A program made the translations under genes and the position numbers. This document shows positions 1-11,234 of a DNA stretch of 64,000 nucleotides, piece by piece. Origin of the DNA: Planoprotostelium fungivorum (Eukaryota > Evosea > Variosea > Cavosteliida > Cavosteliaceae); contig MDYQ01000164.1 of the NCBI GenBank assembly GCA_003024175.1, forward strand, positions 1-64,000. Direction: 5' to 3'. Numbering within the stretch: position 1 is the first letter of the stretch; every line of letters begins with the position of its first letter. The notes under the pieces are model-generated. The model had not been told where the DNA came from. It saw only the letters and a list, made by a program, of their open reading frames with translations, and did not search any database.

Positions 1-894
1 CCCCTACACGGTGGAACACGCTCATCATCTTCCCGATTCCCAAGACGGAGAATTCGCAGCACGTAGATGAATTCCGGCCCGTCGCCCTTACCGCAATGAT
101 GAGAAGATGGTTCGAGATGGGTGTCCTCGACTACATCAATTTCGACCGTTCGACCTCGAATGTGAGACAACTCAACCCAGCTCAGGCTGGCTTTCGAACT
201 GGCCATTCTACGCTCGCACCAGCTGTCACTGCCCACGAACGAGCTCTTCGTGACTCCGGACTTTACAGCATCTTCCTCGACTTCGAAGGAGCTTATGATC
301 TCACCGTCATCCTTCGACTTCTGGACAAACTGAAGAGGAAAGGAGCCACAGATGGCCTCCTCTCCATCATCGCATCACTCTTCCTCTTTGGCTCATCCAT
401 CGTCGTCGTCAACGGTAAGCTCACGAAGCCCATCCCACGACAACGAGGCCTCGCCCAGGGATCTCTCCTTTCTCCTACGCTATACAACATCTTTTTGGAC
501 GATCTCTTAGAGATGCTCGACGACATCGCACGAACACATGATCTGCCACCACCACTCGACGCGACAGCTCATCATCAGGTGAACGATCTCTCCGGCCCAC
601 ATCAATACGAGAGGGAAGCTCCTCTCACGCCTCCCATGCGAAGACATCACCTCTGTGATCCGGCCATCCCCTCGATGGACTTCTCGCCTCCGGAACGGCC
701 GCCACTTCTCGAACCGCAATTTTCGGACCATCACGCTTACGCAGATGATGTCATCCTTCAACACCGCCAACCGCTTCGCCTTCAACGGATGCTCGACGCC
801 TGCTCTCTCTGGTCACTCCACAACGGTGCCCGCTTCAAGGCGAGAAAATGTGGTGTCGTTCGACCCGCATCATCATCACACACATTTTCGATCG

Positions 895-1302
895 GCATTC
901 CGCGACTCCGGGACGACGGTCAGTACGAAATTGATATTCAAACCATTCCGGTGGTGGAAACGTATCGATATCTCGGTTTTCCCTTCTACCAACGAGGGAT
1001 CGCCTGGCAGGAACACACCAATAATGCCGTCACTCGAGCCGAAGCACTCTTTCACTGGAGCCAACGCTTGGGAGGCGACTGGTCAGAGTATAGCCGCCTC
1101 ACGGTCTTCAAGATATTCATCCGGCCAATTCTCGAATATGGCGGTGCTCTTCTCTCCTATGTCTCCCGCTTCGGCCGGCTCGACATGAGAAGAATGGAGG
1201 AGCTCGATCATCAGATCCAGAGGTGGATCTTCTCCGTCGCTCACGCCTCTATCTCCCTTCGTGCCGTGGCCGACATCCCTTCGCCAGCTGATCGCTTCTT
1301 CT
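895..1302 (+). repeat. Direct duplication within the LINE, copy 1
   Basis: This 408-base stretch recurs at 1443-1850 in the same orientation. I count about ten differences, several of them synonymous third-position changes. Both copies encode the same RT thumb region beginning near the residues RDDGQY. It ends exactly at the single N at 1303, so it may be two haplotype or repeat contigs joined without merging rather than a biological duplication. Confidence 0.93.
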
Positions 1303-1303
1303 N
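1303..1303. other. Single N: assembly join
   Basis: This is the only ambiguous base seen in the window. It sits at the exact end of the first copy of a 408-base direct repeat. The 139 bases that follow (1304-1442) do not continue the reverse transcriptase frame. A scaffold or gap-fill join of unknown true length is the simplest reading. Confidence 0.85.
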
Positions 1304-1442
1304 CCATGACTTTTATTGGACATTTCTACGTTCAAGAATGAACGATTTGAACACAATAAAATCACTTCTCAAGTCTTCCACATAGGAAGCAACCAGCAGT
1401 CGTCACTCTTCTTTATCATTCTACGGGGTCTAAGGACCTCAG

Positions 1443-1850
1443 GCATTCCGCAACTCCGGGACGACGGTCAGTACAAAATTGATATTCAAACCATTCCGGT
1501 GGTGGAAATGTATCGATATCTCGGTTTTCCCTTCTACCAACGAGGGATTGCCTGGCAGGAACACACCAATAATGCCGTCACTCGAGTCGAAGCACTCTTT
1601 CACTGGAGTCAACGCTTGGGAGGCGACTGGTCAGAGTATAGCCGCCTCACGGTCTTCAAGATATTCATCCGGCCGATTCTCGAATATGGTGGTGCTCTTC
1701 TCTCCTATGTTTCCCGCTTCGGCCGGCTCGACATGAGAAGAATGGAGGAGCTCGATCATCAGATCCAGAGGTGGATCTTCTCCGTCGCTCACGCCTCTAT
1801 CTCCCTTCGTGCCGTGGCCGACATCCCTTCGCCAGCTGATCGCTTCTTCT
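1443..1850 (+). repeat. Direct duplication within the LINE, copy 2
   Basis: This copy is offset by 548 bases from 895-1302 and is about 97-98 percent identical by eye. It continues without a break into the C-terminal part of the retrotransposon protein, so it is the copy that belongs to the downstream contig. Confidence 0.93.
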
Positions 1851-2834
1851 CCCTCTCGGCCACATTTCAACTCCACGTGAATGAGTACCCCCGGAGCTCC
1901 CCAATTCAACGCATGGTGACTCATCTTCGAGCTGCCTTTCTGGAGGACCGAACCGGAACGGTCCTTCGCCACATCAGCCGAGTCATCCCCACCGGTGTGG
2001 CCCCATTTCAGCTGCCATTTCTACCTCGTCAAGAAGAAGAGACACCCGGAGAGCTTCTCAACCGCCGCCTTCGTGAGTATCACCTCCTCAGGTATACCAC
2101 GACACCGCGAGGAGTCACCATGCCACGATGCATCCTTCCTATGGCCCGTAACGCTGGTCCTCGCAACATCGGGGCAGATCATGTGATGCGATGGCCATCT
2201 CCTGCTACAAGACGAACGGCAATCCTCTGGCGAGTCAACCTCTTCATCGGCTTTCAAGTCATCTGTCCGCACTGCAACGAGCGCTTCCATCGTGGCCATC
2301 TCAACGACTGTTGCCTCTACTACGGCCCTCTCCTCCAGGCGGGTGCTCCTCTCGTGGCCGCCCATCACGACACCTACGAGAATCTTCCCAACTCCTACAA
2401 CGAGATCGATGCTCTTCTCAACGCTCGTGCCTTCACCGAACTGGAACGGATCTTCACACACATGGACATCCACCTCTGCCGCCTCTCTCGAGTGCCTCAT
2501 GCTGCTCGGCCTGCATATATCAACCGTTTTGGACAAGTCGCTCCTCCTCTCATGGGTCCTGGCCTCCGTCCTGACGGTGCCGATGCTCTTTAGCCCTCCC
2601 GCATGTGATCGATCACATCATATGGCCCGATCGATCGACCCATCTCTCATCACATGAGATGATGTCCTCTCGCTGGTGCTCCTGCCTGTGATGCCCACTC
2701 TACCTACGCTCTCTCTACGCTCTTTCTAGCCTAGAGATGAATCTTTTCGCCTGGCCTTCTTCCCAAGTGGAATTTGGCCAGACACAACATAGTGGCACTA
2801 ATCTGTCACGCCATCGCGCGTAATAAAACTGTTG

Positions 2835-2855
2835 AACCCTAAACCCTAAAACCCT
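2835..2855 (+). repeat. Interstitial telomeric repeat (CCCTAAA type)
   Basis: About three units of CCCTAAA, one with an extra A, follow the LINE 3' end. This is the plant-type telomere unit (TTTAGGG on the other strand). It lies directly between the retrotransposon tail and the dispersed repeat at 2856, which suggests insertion into a telomeric tract or a healed subtelomeric end. Three units alone can occur by chance, so the adjacency is the main support. Confidence 0.65.
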
Positions 2856-3187
2856 CGATTTCACCGCATATCGATCAATGTGTTTTTTTGAGCTGCCGAT
2901 CTCAATATCGTCTGAAAGGTGGATCTAATCATGCTTCTTCGTCCTTTCTCTCTTCCTTCTATTCTTCTCTCTCTTCCTTCTATTCTTCTCTCTCTTTCTT
3001 CTTTTCTTCTCTCTTTTTTTGTGGTAAAAAAAAAGTGGACAGCCCAGGGTCCGATCACTGGTGTCACGCGGCCAGACAAGGCAGAGTGAGCAACCAGCTT
3101 GGCCACTGGAGCTGCCCGACTGCAAACCCAAAACTCGCAGCAAGACCCAATCACTCATTATGATATCTTGTTTTTTTGGCGCCAAAT
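2856..3187 (+). repeat. Dispersed repeat copy A (inverted partner at 62,117-62,259)
   Basis: Bases 2856-2896 and 3089-3187 match, on the opposite strand, one continuous block at 62,117-62,259. The shared parts include TTTCACCGCATATCGATCAA, a poly-T run, CCACTGGAGCTGCCCGACTG and the palindrome GGCGCC next to a T run. Copy A carries about 190 extra bases (2897-3088) with a pyrimidine-rich TTCTTCTCTC tract, so either A has an insert or B a deletion. No protein is recognised. The left edge coincides with the telomeric repeat. Confidence 0.85.
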
Positions 3188-5140
3188 ATACAACGTGGGC
3201 TCAAGAGCCACGTTGACTTTCACACAAAGGAAGAAAGAATCAGATTAAAGAGTCTTTATAAAATATGATAGATCCCCAACCTTGACAATCATCTCTGTGT
3301 GCTTGTGATGCAGATGGATGCCGGGTCAAGCATCACCTCGAGGACTTTGACATATGTGTTGTAACTCTGCTCAATGTGTGCTCCTCTTGTGACCACACTG
3401 ATAATTGCATCATCTCTTTTGTCGGGTGTGATTGTATTTGCAGAGTCTTTGCTCTCTTCCCACCTGGTGGAAAATTGATCAGAAGCAATCATTCACACAG
3501 ACGTCTTTATTGATAATGGGCCCATCGAGAAGGGAGATAGAGGAGGCAGTGGATGATCAATGGATGAAGGGTAATACGAGTACACACCTCTTTCTGATGT
3601 TTCTGCCTGCGACACAAAGACAACACATTGCATCGTCAATCAGGTTCTTGGATTATGTAAAATCTACAAGACGTTCAAAAAGTCAATCTGATCAGTGAAT
3701 GCATCGGAATCCTTCTGCTGACGATGGGTATGGTCTTGGTTTCTGTTCTCTTGGTCCAGATCAAACTTTCATTATTCGTGAAATCGTTCCAAGTCATCAC
3801 TGCAGATCTAGAGAACGTAATATCTATGTTCAAGTTATCCTGTGAGGAGGCTCAGGCGTGTTCCTGTTCTGATGTGCCCTACAAAATATTTGGTTGTAAG
3901 CTACAAAGGAAAGTTTTCAGGACGAAAATTTCATTCTTACAGAGTCACATCGACGCGCAGGCCTTGACCCTCACTTACGAATTTACTGGATTAACACTAC
4001 CCTCCATTACAAATCAACACCACCAGTTTTCGAGTGATCAACCATGTGATGGACATCCAATGGACATAGACGTGCACATTTAATCTCCAATGGCATCTAG
4101 GGTAATTCGTGGTCAGTCCCTCTCAAGGGGTTCCTTTGAGTCAGATTATTCCAAGTCTATACGCCCCTGTAGCACCCAGTCACCCTTCAGTGGTCTAAAC
4201 AAACACACCTTTTCTATTTCCTTTACAAAGTACACAATCGAATCACAGTCCCAAACATGTTGTGATCCCCGCTGTGTCTTCAGCTCCAGCAGGCAGTCAT
4301 TCCCGTGGTAAGAACTCAATATCAAACAACCTTCAATTCTCTACTTCACATCCCTCACAGCCAACAATCTTCAAAGTTTGAGGAGAGCACAACCACAGAC
4401 ATAGCCACAGAGGAGGAGAGATCCTTCCCCGTGTTACAATCGGAGGACCATCACTCGACCTGAACCATTCTCACGTGCAAATGAGATGTGTGGACGATGA
4501 CACAACCATGGGCCCCACCGAGCCATTACCCAATCATCTCAAGAGAATGAGAGATCTTCGTAATCAGAGAGCCAGCAATCGAAGTGATTTGTCACATTTC
4601 GGCACCACATTGACTCTTGTAGTTCCTTTCCGTGTGACCATGAAGGGCTCTTCTTACAAGACCTTTGTGCTGGCCGCTAACCAGTGGTTGCTTCAGATCG
4701 AGACATATCTTGCTCTGGACAATCTGAGAGCCATGTGCGGCAACATTTTTGTCTCTAAGAGTGAGACAGCAGACAATTAGTGGTTCACGACAAACAAGAC
4801 TCTTTTGGACAAGGTGATGATGAGACGATGGCGATGGTGACGACTGAAATTGGAAGACAAGTCTATATTGAAGACGAGTATACGTTCTCCCCTATCATCC
4901 ATAGTGAATCATCCTGATCATCATGCATCACACTCCGTGCATCGCTTCGACATCACGTTGGTTGCAATCATCATGATGATCATCGCGGACAGATATGCCG
5001 ACAATCTCCCCATTGGAAGCTGAACACCACTCACGATAAAGATGAGCTGGTGACGTCAACACTTTCGAAGAATGGAGGCTCCTCCAGGCCGAGTTTAATT
5101 CGTACAGAATAAAGGAACAACATCTGATTTATGACTGGGT
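3188..5140. other. Region with no recognisable gene
   Basis: Short open frames occur, for example 3724-4083 (+) and 4475-4780 (+), but none resembles a known family and I cannot chain them through convincing splice sites. A hairpin lies at 3191-3215, where CAACGTGGGCTC pairs with GAGCCACGTTG with one bulged G. The stretch lies between the subtelomere-like repeats and the first clear gene and may hold decayed or lineage-specific sequence. Confidence 0.6.
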
Positions 5141-6841
5141 TCAGAGCTTCCAGACTTTGACAGAATCAATCTGGAGGGCAGCATCTTCTCCCTTCCAGGT
5201 AGGGAGCCATTGGTTCCTTGCCTGCCAGAAGACAGTGGAAGCAGCTGGCTTTTTGTTGGACCATGGTTTTCCTCCCACATCATCAGGAAAATAATCTCTG
5301 CTTTCAATCAGCTCCTTCATCTCATACATTCACTCACGCGGCACCACCAACTGCAACATTGAGGATGATGTAGAACTCCTGATCAAAAGGAGCTGCGTTT
5401 CCTCTTCCCTGCCAAGGGTTGTGGGTGCCAGAAGGGAACTGACCCCTCTCAAAGAAAGACTTGTCAAACTTGACGTCCAGGACAACGTTCTTTGGGTCGT
5501 CAATGTAGGTGAAGAGTCTGTCCTTGGTCCACTGCAGTCCATACGTGTGGAACTTCTGGCCCAGATCACTTCCATCTGTGGTGTGCCACTCCTGATGGGG
5601 TCAGAGGGAGAAGATGAGAAGATGATCAGATGAGATGATCACCTGATGAGTGAGTGGCCAGCGGTTGGCGGTGGTGTAGGGGGCCCAGTGGAGGGTGGAT
5701 CCAAAGCCATCAATACCCATGTGGTTGGGGTAGGTGGCATTGTTTCCTCTGGACTCCATGATGTCGATCTCTCCACTGGCCTGTTCTCCGTCAGACTCTT
5801 TTCCCTTTCAACTTTCACTCACAGGCCAAGCTCCGTAAGAGTTACGCTTGGGAAGCATCCAGATGGCCTGGGAGGTGTCAGGAGGGGATGTCATGATGGA
5901 GATCGATGAGGGATGATGAGATCAAGGACTCACGGGCCACAACCAGTCACCGCGGGGGAGCTTGGCTCTGATCTCTACCTTTCCTCCGTTGACGGAGAAG
6001 GAGTTGACCGAGCGGAGTCGGGCAGATTGAATGGGGTTGATGATGTTGCCACCACCTCCGCTTCTCTCACATCTGTTTGTTCATTCAGTTCGTGCGAGAA
6101 GAATGGACGTACCCCCAGAAGGCGTTGGATGTGCACTCGTCAGCTGGAGCTCCACCCTGCGATGATGTCAGACGCGTAGATAGAAGAGACAAGGTGTGGG
6201 AGAGGGAGAAGAAGAGACGCACCCAAACGTTGAAAGAGCCGCCGTTCATGGTGTCCTCTCCGATGGTGTCGGCGGTGAGGGTTGGCTTGATGTAGAGGAC
6301 TCCATCTCTGACGTAACTGTTGCTGCGGTTGTTCGTGTAGTACTGGAACTCCCAGTTGCCACCTACGGATCGATTAGTGGACATCTTCTGGATCGGTCTT
6401 ACCTCCACCCATAGTTAACTCGTGCTGCCAGGTGTCGAGGTTCAAGGTCTGTGTTAATTAAGTCTCCGTGTAAGATGCATGCGGAGCGATATCTTGCCAT
6501 TTTTATGATACGATTTGATTACTCACATCGAAGTTGTCCTCGAACAGAAGACCACCAACGGGCACATCCTTTGTGGGAGTGGGTGTGGGGTTGAAAGTTG
6601 GCTGAGGCGTTGGGTTACCCGTGGGCTGGGGAGTGGGAGTGCTTGTCGGCTGAGGAGCCGGAGCGCTGGTCGGCTGGGGTGTGGGCTGATTGTTGCAGAA
6701 TTGCTTCTGGGTCAGCTGGCCATTGACGCAGCAATATGCGTCCTCGCTGTAGCATGCACCATTGCAGTTCTTGAGGAAAGATGGGCAGTCGGCCAGGGCG
6801 AGGGCGACGACAGCAAGCAGTACGACGACAGTTGTCTTCAT
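5141..6841 (-). CDS. Secreted GH16 beta-1,3-glucanase-like glycoside hydrolase
   Basis: The first exon (6841 to about 6527) encodes a signal peptide of about 17 residues, a Cys-rich segment of about 35 residues with paired cysteines, and a linker of repeated Pro-Thr-x units (PQPTSAPAP, PQPTGNPTP). It then opens the catalytic fold with FEDNFD. Later exons read NWEFQYYTNNRSNSYV, then GEIDIMES near 5770 with the two catalytic glutamates, then FGSTLHW, and the last exon ends in QWLPTW and ALQIDSVKVW. This order matches beta-1,3-glucanases and beta-glucan-binding proteins of family GH16. The enzyme would be exported and cut laminarin-like beta-1,3-glucans, for example of fungal or yeast prey walls. 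The Cys-rich head may bind carbohydrate, but I do not recognise the module. Five or more introns start with GTGAG. The exact donor and acceptor choices in the middle exons are uncertain. Confidence 0.9.
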
Positions 6842-6997
6842 CGTGGCTTCTACGGAATGATCTGGGGGTGTTGGTTATTCCCGAAGACGTCTCCGTTGAC
6901 GAGACAAATACATGGCATATGACGCATCTGCCGAGCTTAAGAACTGACGACTGGCAGTAAGGTGCAGCAGCGACTGCTCAAATTGAAATATGTGCTG

Positions 6998-8517
6998 TCA
7001 CGATCTTAGTTGTTTTACTCTCTGCTGCTCGCAGTCACACAGACCCTTGCCTTTCGTTCCATCTCGACAGGAATCGCAGCAGTACACCTCCCCTCCCTCG
7101 ATGCACTCTCTACACTCCACCAGGTGCAGGTGACACGTTGACCCCTGACACTTGTTCATCCCTCCGGCTTCTCTTCCACACCCTCTGCACAGCCCTACCA
7201 ACTTCTCCTTCTGTCCCTGTTTTCCCTCAGTTGCTTCCATGCCTCGCTACACACCTCCTGCAGCACCAGCCCCGTTGAGCCTCTCGCGTCAAAGACGTAG
7301 TTCCTTCCCAGCCACTGCGAGTCTTCCACGGACACTCTGCCCCCTTTGATTTCCTCAGACATCCAATCGAGATATCTCTGTATTCCTCCCTCTAAGGTGT
7401 ACACCCAAGGTGTCTCCTCTTCCTCTGTCTCGCATCACTCATCCATCTTCGTTTGTCCTTCACCTCTGAAGCTCTCGGACATCCAGCGTGTCAGTTTCTC
7501 GCAGCGAACACCACCGGTGCAATACGTCAGGATCTTCTTCTTCTCTCCTTTCGTCTCTTCTCCAAAGAGTGTATCTGTTCTTCTTCGTCAGGAGGGTGGT
7601 GATTCGTTTTCTCACCGCGATGATCGCTCAAATAATCTGGAAGGGAAGAGAATTTTCGAATGGGCGGCTTGACTGCCCCTGATGTCGATCAGCATCGTTC
7701 ATCATCGACAAGTGATGATGATCACGGAGAATGGTGAGAGAAGTGATCACCTTTGAAATAACCCAGAGAGCTCTCGTAATGGTTCCTGGCATCGATGACG
7801 ACCGTCGAAGACTCGTTCTCCCTCAACATCTCGTGGAATTCAGCTGGTGTGAGATAGATGACATCATTCTTTCTCTGCTTCACATCAACTCCGACCTCTC
7901 AGTCGACTCACCTTCGAATTCTCTTCCTTCCAATTGGTCGGTACATAATTACGTATACCCAAGGGTGTTACCTGTTCTCTTCAGTCTCCCTGCGATGTGT
8001 CTTCTGTGAGGAGATGTGTTGTCGTGGTGAGAGTGCATCACCTCTTCTGTGACTCTCACACTGAGTTCATCAAAAACATGAACGCAGCCCTTCGTGGGTT
8101 TGAAAAAGGCTCTGCATTTCTGTTTCCACAACAACTCTTTGTCTGTCGTATCTATACCATCTGTTTCCTCTTGTTAGATCTGAAGGCGAGAGACATCATC
8201 TTACCTAAAAGTTGTAAATCGGAGAAGAACCATCGAGGATTGTTCTCGATCACCCAGCTTGTGACGTCTTCTGAAGTACCAGCCAATGTTGCATTTATTC
8301 CTTCCGTGCTGAGGCGAATCTTGCCGGTGAGATGATGAGTGGAGCAGGATGTTTCGAAAACTCTCTGCAGATCTTTTGCCGTACAGGGTGGTGTGACAGT
8401 TGGAGGTAGTGGATAGTATCGGTAGAATAAGATGACAACTCCAAAATCATTGCATTGACAATCCAATCCTATGCGATCAGATTGATTCTTTGCGTTCCTT
8501 CGGCCACTTAGTGACAT
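6998..8517 (-). CDS. Rhodanese-domain protein of the TrhO/TSTD2 family
   Basis: The first exon starts at 8517 and contains GKIRLSTEGINATLAG, the signature of the N-terminal acylphosphatase-like domain of TrhO (tRNA U34 hydroxylase, formerly UPF0176) and eukaryotic TSTD2. A central exon reads ILTYCTGGVRCEKLTRWMS, the rhodanese active-site loop with its catalytic Cys. The next carries LEGGIQRYLDW, typical of the same family. The C-terminal exon has a dense set of CxxC and CxxxxC pairs (CRGCG, CRECI, CCDSC), probably a zinc site. Bacterial TrhO makes 5-hydroxyuridine in the tRNA wobble position; the substrate of the eukaryotic proteins is less clear, so only the family is asserted. The gene is divergent from thymidylate kinase across 95 bases. 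Confidence 0.88.
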
Positions 8518-8612
8518 GTTGCAAAGTGTGGATGTGATCCGAATCGGTGATGATCGGAAATTGTTCTCATTTTATTTCTTCTCTTAGCTTCCCGCCAAAA
8601 CACATATACAAC
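8518..8612 (+). promoter_or_regulatory. Shared divergent promoter with E2F-like site
   Basis: Only 95 bases separate the start codons of the rhodanese gene (-) and thymidylate kinase (+). Bases 8589-8600 read TTCCCGCCAAAA, a close match to the E2F/DP consensus TTTCCCGCC, and lie about 13 bases before the kinase ATG. Thymidylate kinase is a classical S-phase gene, so cell-cycle control through E2F is plausible. This is an inference from a motif match. Confidence 0.5.
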
Positions 8613-9375
8613 ATGATGAAACGGGGTGCGATCATCGTCTTTGAAGGCATCGACCGCTGTGGAAAATCAACGCAAGTCCAACTGTTACATGATGTTCTTC
8701 AGAAGAGCAGATCAGTAGAGCTGATGCGCTTTCCAAGTGAGACTGTCTTTCATTCAAAGGGTAACGTGTCGCAGATCGCCAGACACCCATTGGACAAAAG
8801 ATCAACAGTTATTTGACGGATAAGGCAGTACAACTCGATGATCATGTTATCCATCTCCTCTTCTCTGCTAATCGTTGGGAGGCAAGGTAAGCTTACGTTC
8901 CATTTCCATAGCTCATTCGATGAAGAAACCAAATGTTGGAGACGATACAGTCAGGTAAATCGATCATTGTCGACCGATATGCTTACTCTGGTGTGTCGTT
9001 CTCAGCAGCAAAGGTATGAAGTTGAATACATTACCATCACGCTCATTCCACCAGGGTTTAGATCTGGATTGGTGCAAGGATCCCGACAGAGGACTCCCAG
9101 CACCCGATGTGGTCATCTACCTCCAGCTCTCGATCGAAGAAGCACAGAAGAGAGGAAATTACGGGGAGGAGAGATACGAAACGGTCGAGTTCCAGAGGAA
9201 AGTGAAGGATCTGTACGAGAACAAGATGAAAGATCCCTCATGGAAGGTCGTGAACGCATCACAAAAACCAGAAGATCTTCACAACGACATCAGATCGATC
9301 GTGGAGAGTGTCATCCAAGATGTGGAGCACACACCACTCAACACCCTGTGGCCACGAGAATCAATTCATAAATGA
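8613..9375 (+). CDS. Thymidylate kinase (dTMP kinase)
   Basis: This enzyme phosphorylates dTMP to dTDP in the dTTP pathway. The start exon has a P-loop with [11 protein letters not shown] and ends near RFPS. The second exon reads [11 protein letters not shown], then LLFSANRWE, the conserved dTMP-binding helix region. The third holds [18 protein letters not shown], the DR[YH] motif of the family. The last carries [17 protein letters not shown] and a lid region with GNYGEERYE. Length (about 210 residues) matches eukaryotic DTYMK/Cdc8. The start could be the first or second of two adjacent ATGs. Introns begin GTGAG, GTAAG and GTATG. Confidence 0.95.
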
Positions 9376-9538
9376 TGGTGTCTTGTTGTATCTGGGACAG
9401 AACCATTGAGTGGTTTAGGCTGAATAGAGCCGGTATGGGGTATGGCCTCAGATCAGCACAAACATAGATATATGGCATCAACCCACTGTGATATTGTACA
9501 CAGTCGAACAGATTTTGTGGGTCTGCATGGAAAGAGAA

Positions 9539-11147
9539 ATGTCAGGTAGTCGTTGTTGTGTGTGGACGGAAATTCAAATTGAGAAAAACGATCTGGAAGA
9601 TCAACAAACGCCCTGCATGCAGGCCACTCTCCCCGATACACCAGAGAAGGATCATGAGCAGAAGAAGTGGGATGTGAATCAAATCAGGGAAGTGGTACTG
9701 CGTTTCACGGATGAAGAGCAGATGGTCTCTTTCTTTAACCTTGATCTCATCTTGGCCAATCTTAACGCGTGTGACGTTCCTGAAAATCGAAAGAAGCTCA
9801 AGTACACCATTGAAGAATCCGTCGAGATCATACTCGTGAGTTACATATAGAACCTAAAGAATGTTCGATATCAACTGATGTGCTTAGGAAACGAAAGAAC
9901 AACAGTCTCACTCCACCTATTCCTTGAGACCATCATCACCGGCCGTACCATTTCAAGTCCCTTCACCAAGTATCCGCAGGAACTATTACAACAGTTTCGA
10001 AGAGGTTCGCATCTCCACGTAATGTTGCTGATCGTCACAGTCACATCGAGAAGACGAAGAGTTTGCGAGGAACTTGCGAGAGCAGAGAGACATCGCAATG
10101 GAGCAGAGTGAGGAGGCATTGCGAGAGGCAGAAGCGGAAGTCAAGGAGCTGAGGAGGAAACTGAAAAAGTCCAATGAGGAGAACGAACTCCTCAAACAAG
10201 TGGCCGAGGACCTGGAGAGCACCAAGAGTGAACTCAAGGCATCCGAGAGTGAGAAGAAGGATCTACACAGACAGATCAGCCAACTGAAGAAGGAGCTCAG
10301 GGCGGCAGAGACAGGTGAGTGAAGAGACCGAACGAAAGAGATGACGAGATGAACAGAGAGGGAAGACCCCGAGAGAGACATAGCTACGGCTGCGTTAGAG
10401 CAACAGAACGTGAAATACAGAGAGGAGGTCAACCGACTGAAGGAACAGAGCAGGACGGACGCAGAAGAGGTGAGAGGAGAGGAGAGAGAGAGACTGAAAG
10501 AGACAGTACGAGGAGATGAAGCGCACAAACGAAGAGCTGACGAAGAAGACGGCAGAGAAGGACAAGATGATCGACAAGTACAAGATGAGATCCGTCAACT
10601 ACGAGGAGAAGATCCAGATCAAACAGTTCAACATCCTCAAATTACAGAATGAACTGTGAGTCCTCGAGGCAGGCCGCAGACATTGAAACGAGACAGGGAT
10701 CAGATGAGAGAAAGATCAGTGACACTGGCCGGAGCAGAGGACTTGGTCAGCGAGATCAAACACACGGAAGATGCGAGACACGAAGACACAAAAGAATCTT
10801 TCGCCGCGATGAAAGATCTCTTGGAAAAGAGGACGGCCTTGGAGGAGCGACTTGTGGTGAGAGGAGCGAGAGGAGAGGGTGCATGCTGATGAGATCAGGT
10901 GGAACAAGACAGAAAGAAGGAGAGGGTATCGAGGATGAGGATGCTGCAGGCCAAGATGGCGGACAAGAGGAGCGAGCTGTTGGAATCACCAGAGATGAGA
11001 ATCGTGACGGTGAAAGAGGAGACGATGCTCTACCATCTGTACGAGCACAGGTGGCTCCTGTTGGTGGTCTTCACCGCACTACTCCTGCTCGTTCAGATGT
11101 TCACTGAGCCCGATTATAACCGTCCCATGGCCAAATGGACCTTGTAA
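9539..11147 (+). CDS. Tail-anchored coiled-coil protein
   Basis: The N-terminal exon (about 9539-9835) holds an acidic helical region (DVNQIREVVLRF) with no recognised domain. A short Ser/Pro-rich exon follows. Several exons from about 10,040 to 10,990 form a long Glu/Lys/Arg-rich heptad coiled coil (for example EEALREAEAEVKELRRKLKK). The last exon ends with one hydrophobic segment, WLLLVVFTALLLLVQMF, and about 14 more residues. This C-tail-anchor layout is typical of golgin-like or ER/mitochondrial tethers, but no family could be named. Two in-frame ATGs (9527 and 9539) could start it. It lies about 160 bases after thymidylate kinase on the same strand. Confidence 0.75.
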
Positions 11148-11234
11148 ACACTTGTCTATACTCTCTTCCTTCTTCTCTCTCATCGACCTGCGACTCTATT
11201 TCTCTCAAGGGAGACAAGCTGACGCGTCACGTCC

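Larger units (their letters stand above)
1..2834 (+). mobile_element. Non-LTR (LINE) retrotransposon, 3' part, with assembly join
   Basis: An open frame runs from base 3 without needing a start codon. It reads an RT entry block (IFPIPK, then FRPVALT), then the catalytic motif FLDFEGAYD near base 277, the block AQGSLLSPTLYNIFLDDL near 450-500, and YADDV near 736. These are the ordered motifs of a LINE-type reverse transcriptase. Downstream a frame that resumes after base 1316 carries the connection/thumb region and a CPHC...H...C zinc-knuckle-like motif near 2268-2310, and stops at 2593. The endonuclease domain would lie upstream, outside the window. Bases 2594-2834 look like a 3' UTR ending close to a telomeric repeat. 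The frame is interrupted only by the duplicated block and the N at 1303, so the break may be an assembly fault rather than decay. No LTRs are seen. Confidence 0.88.
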
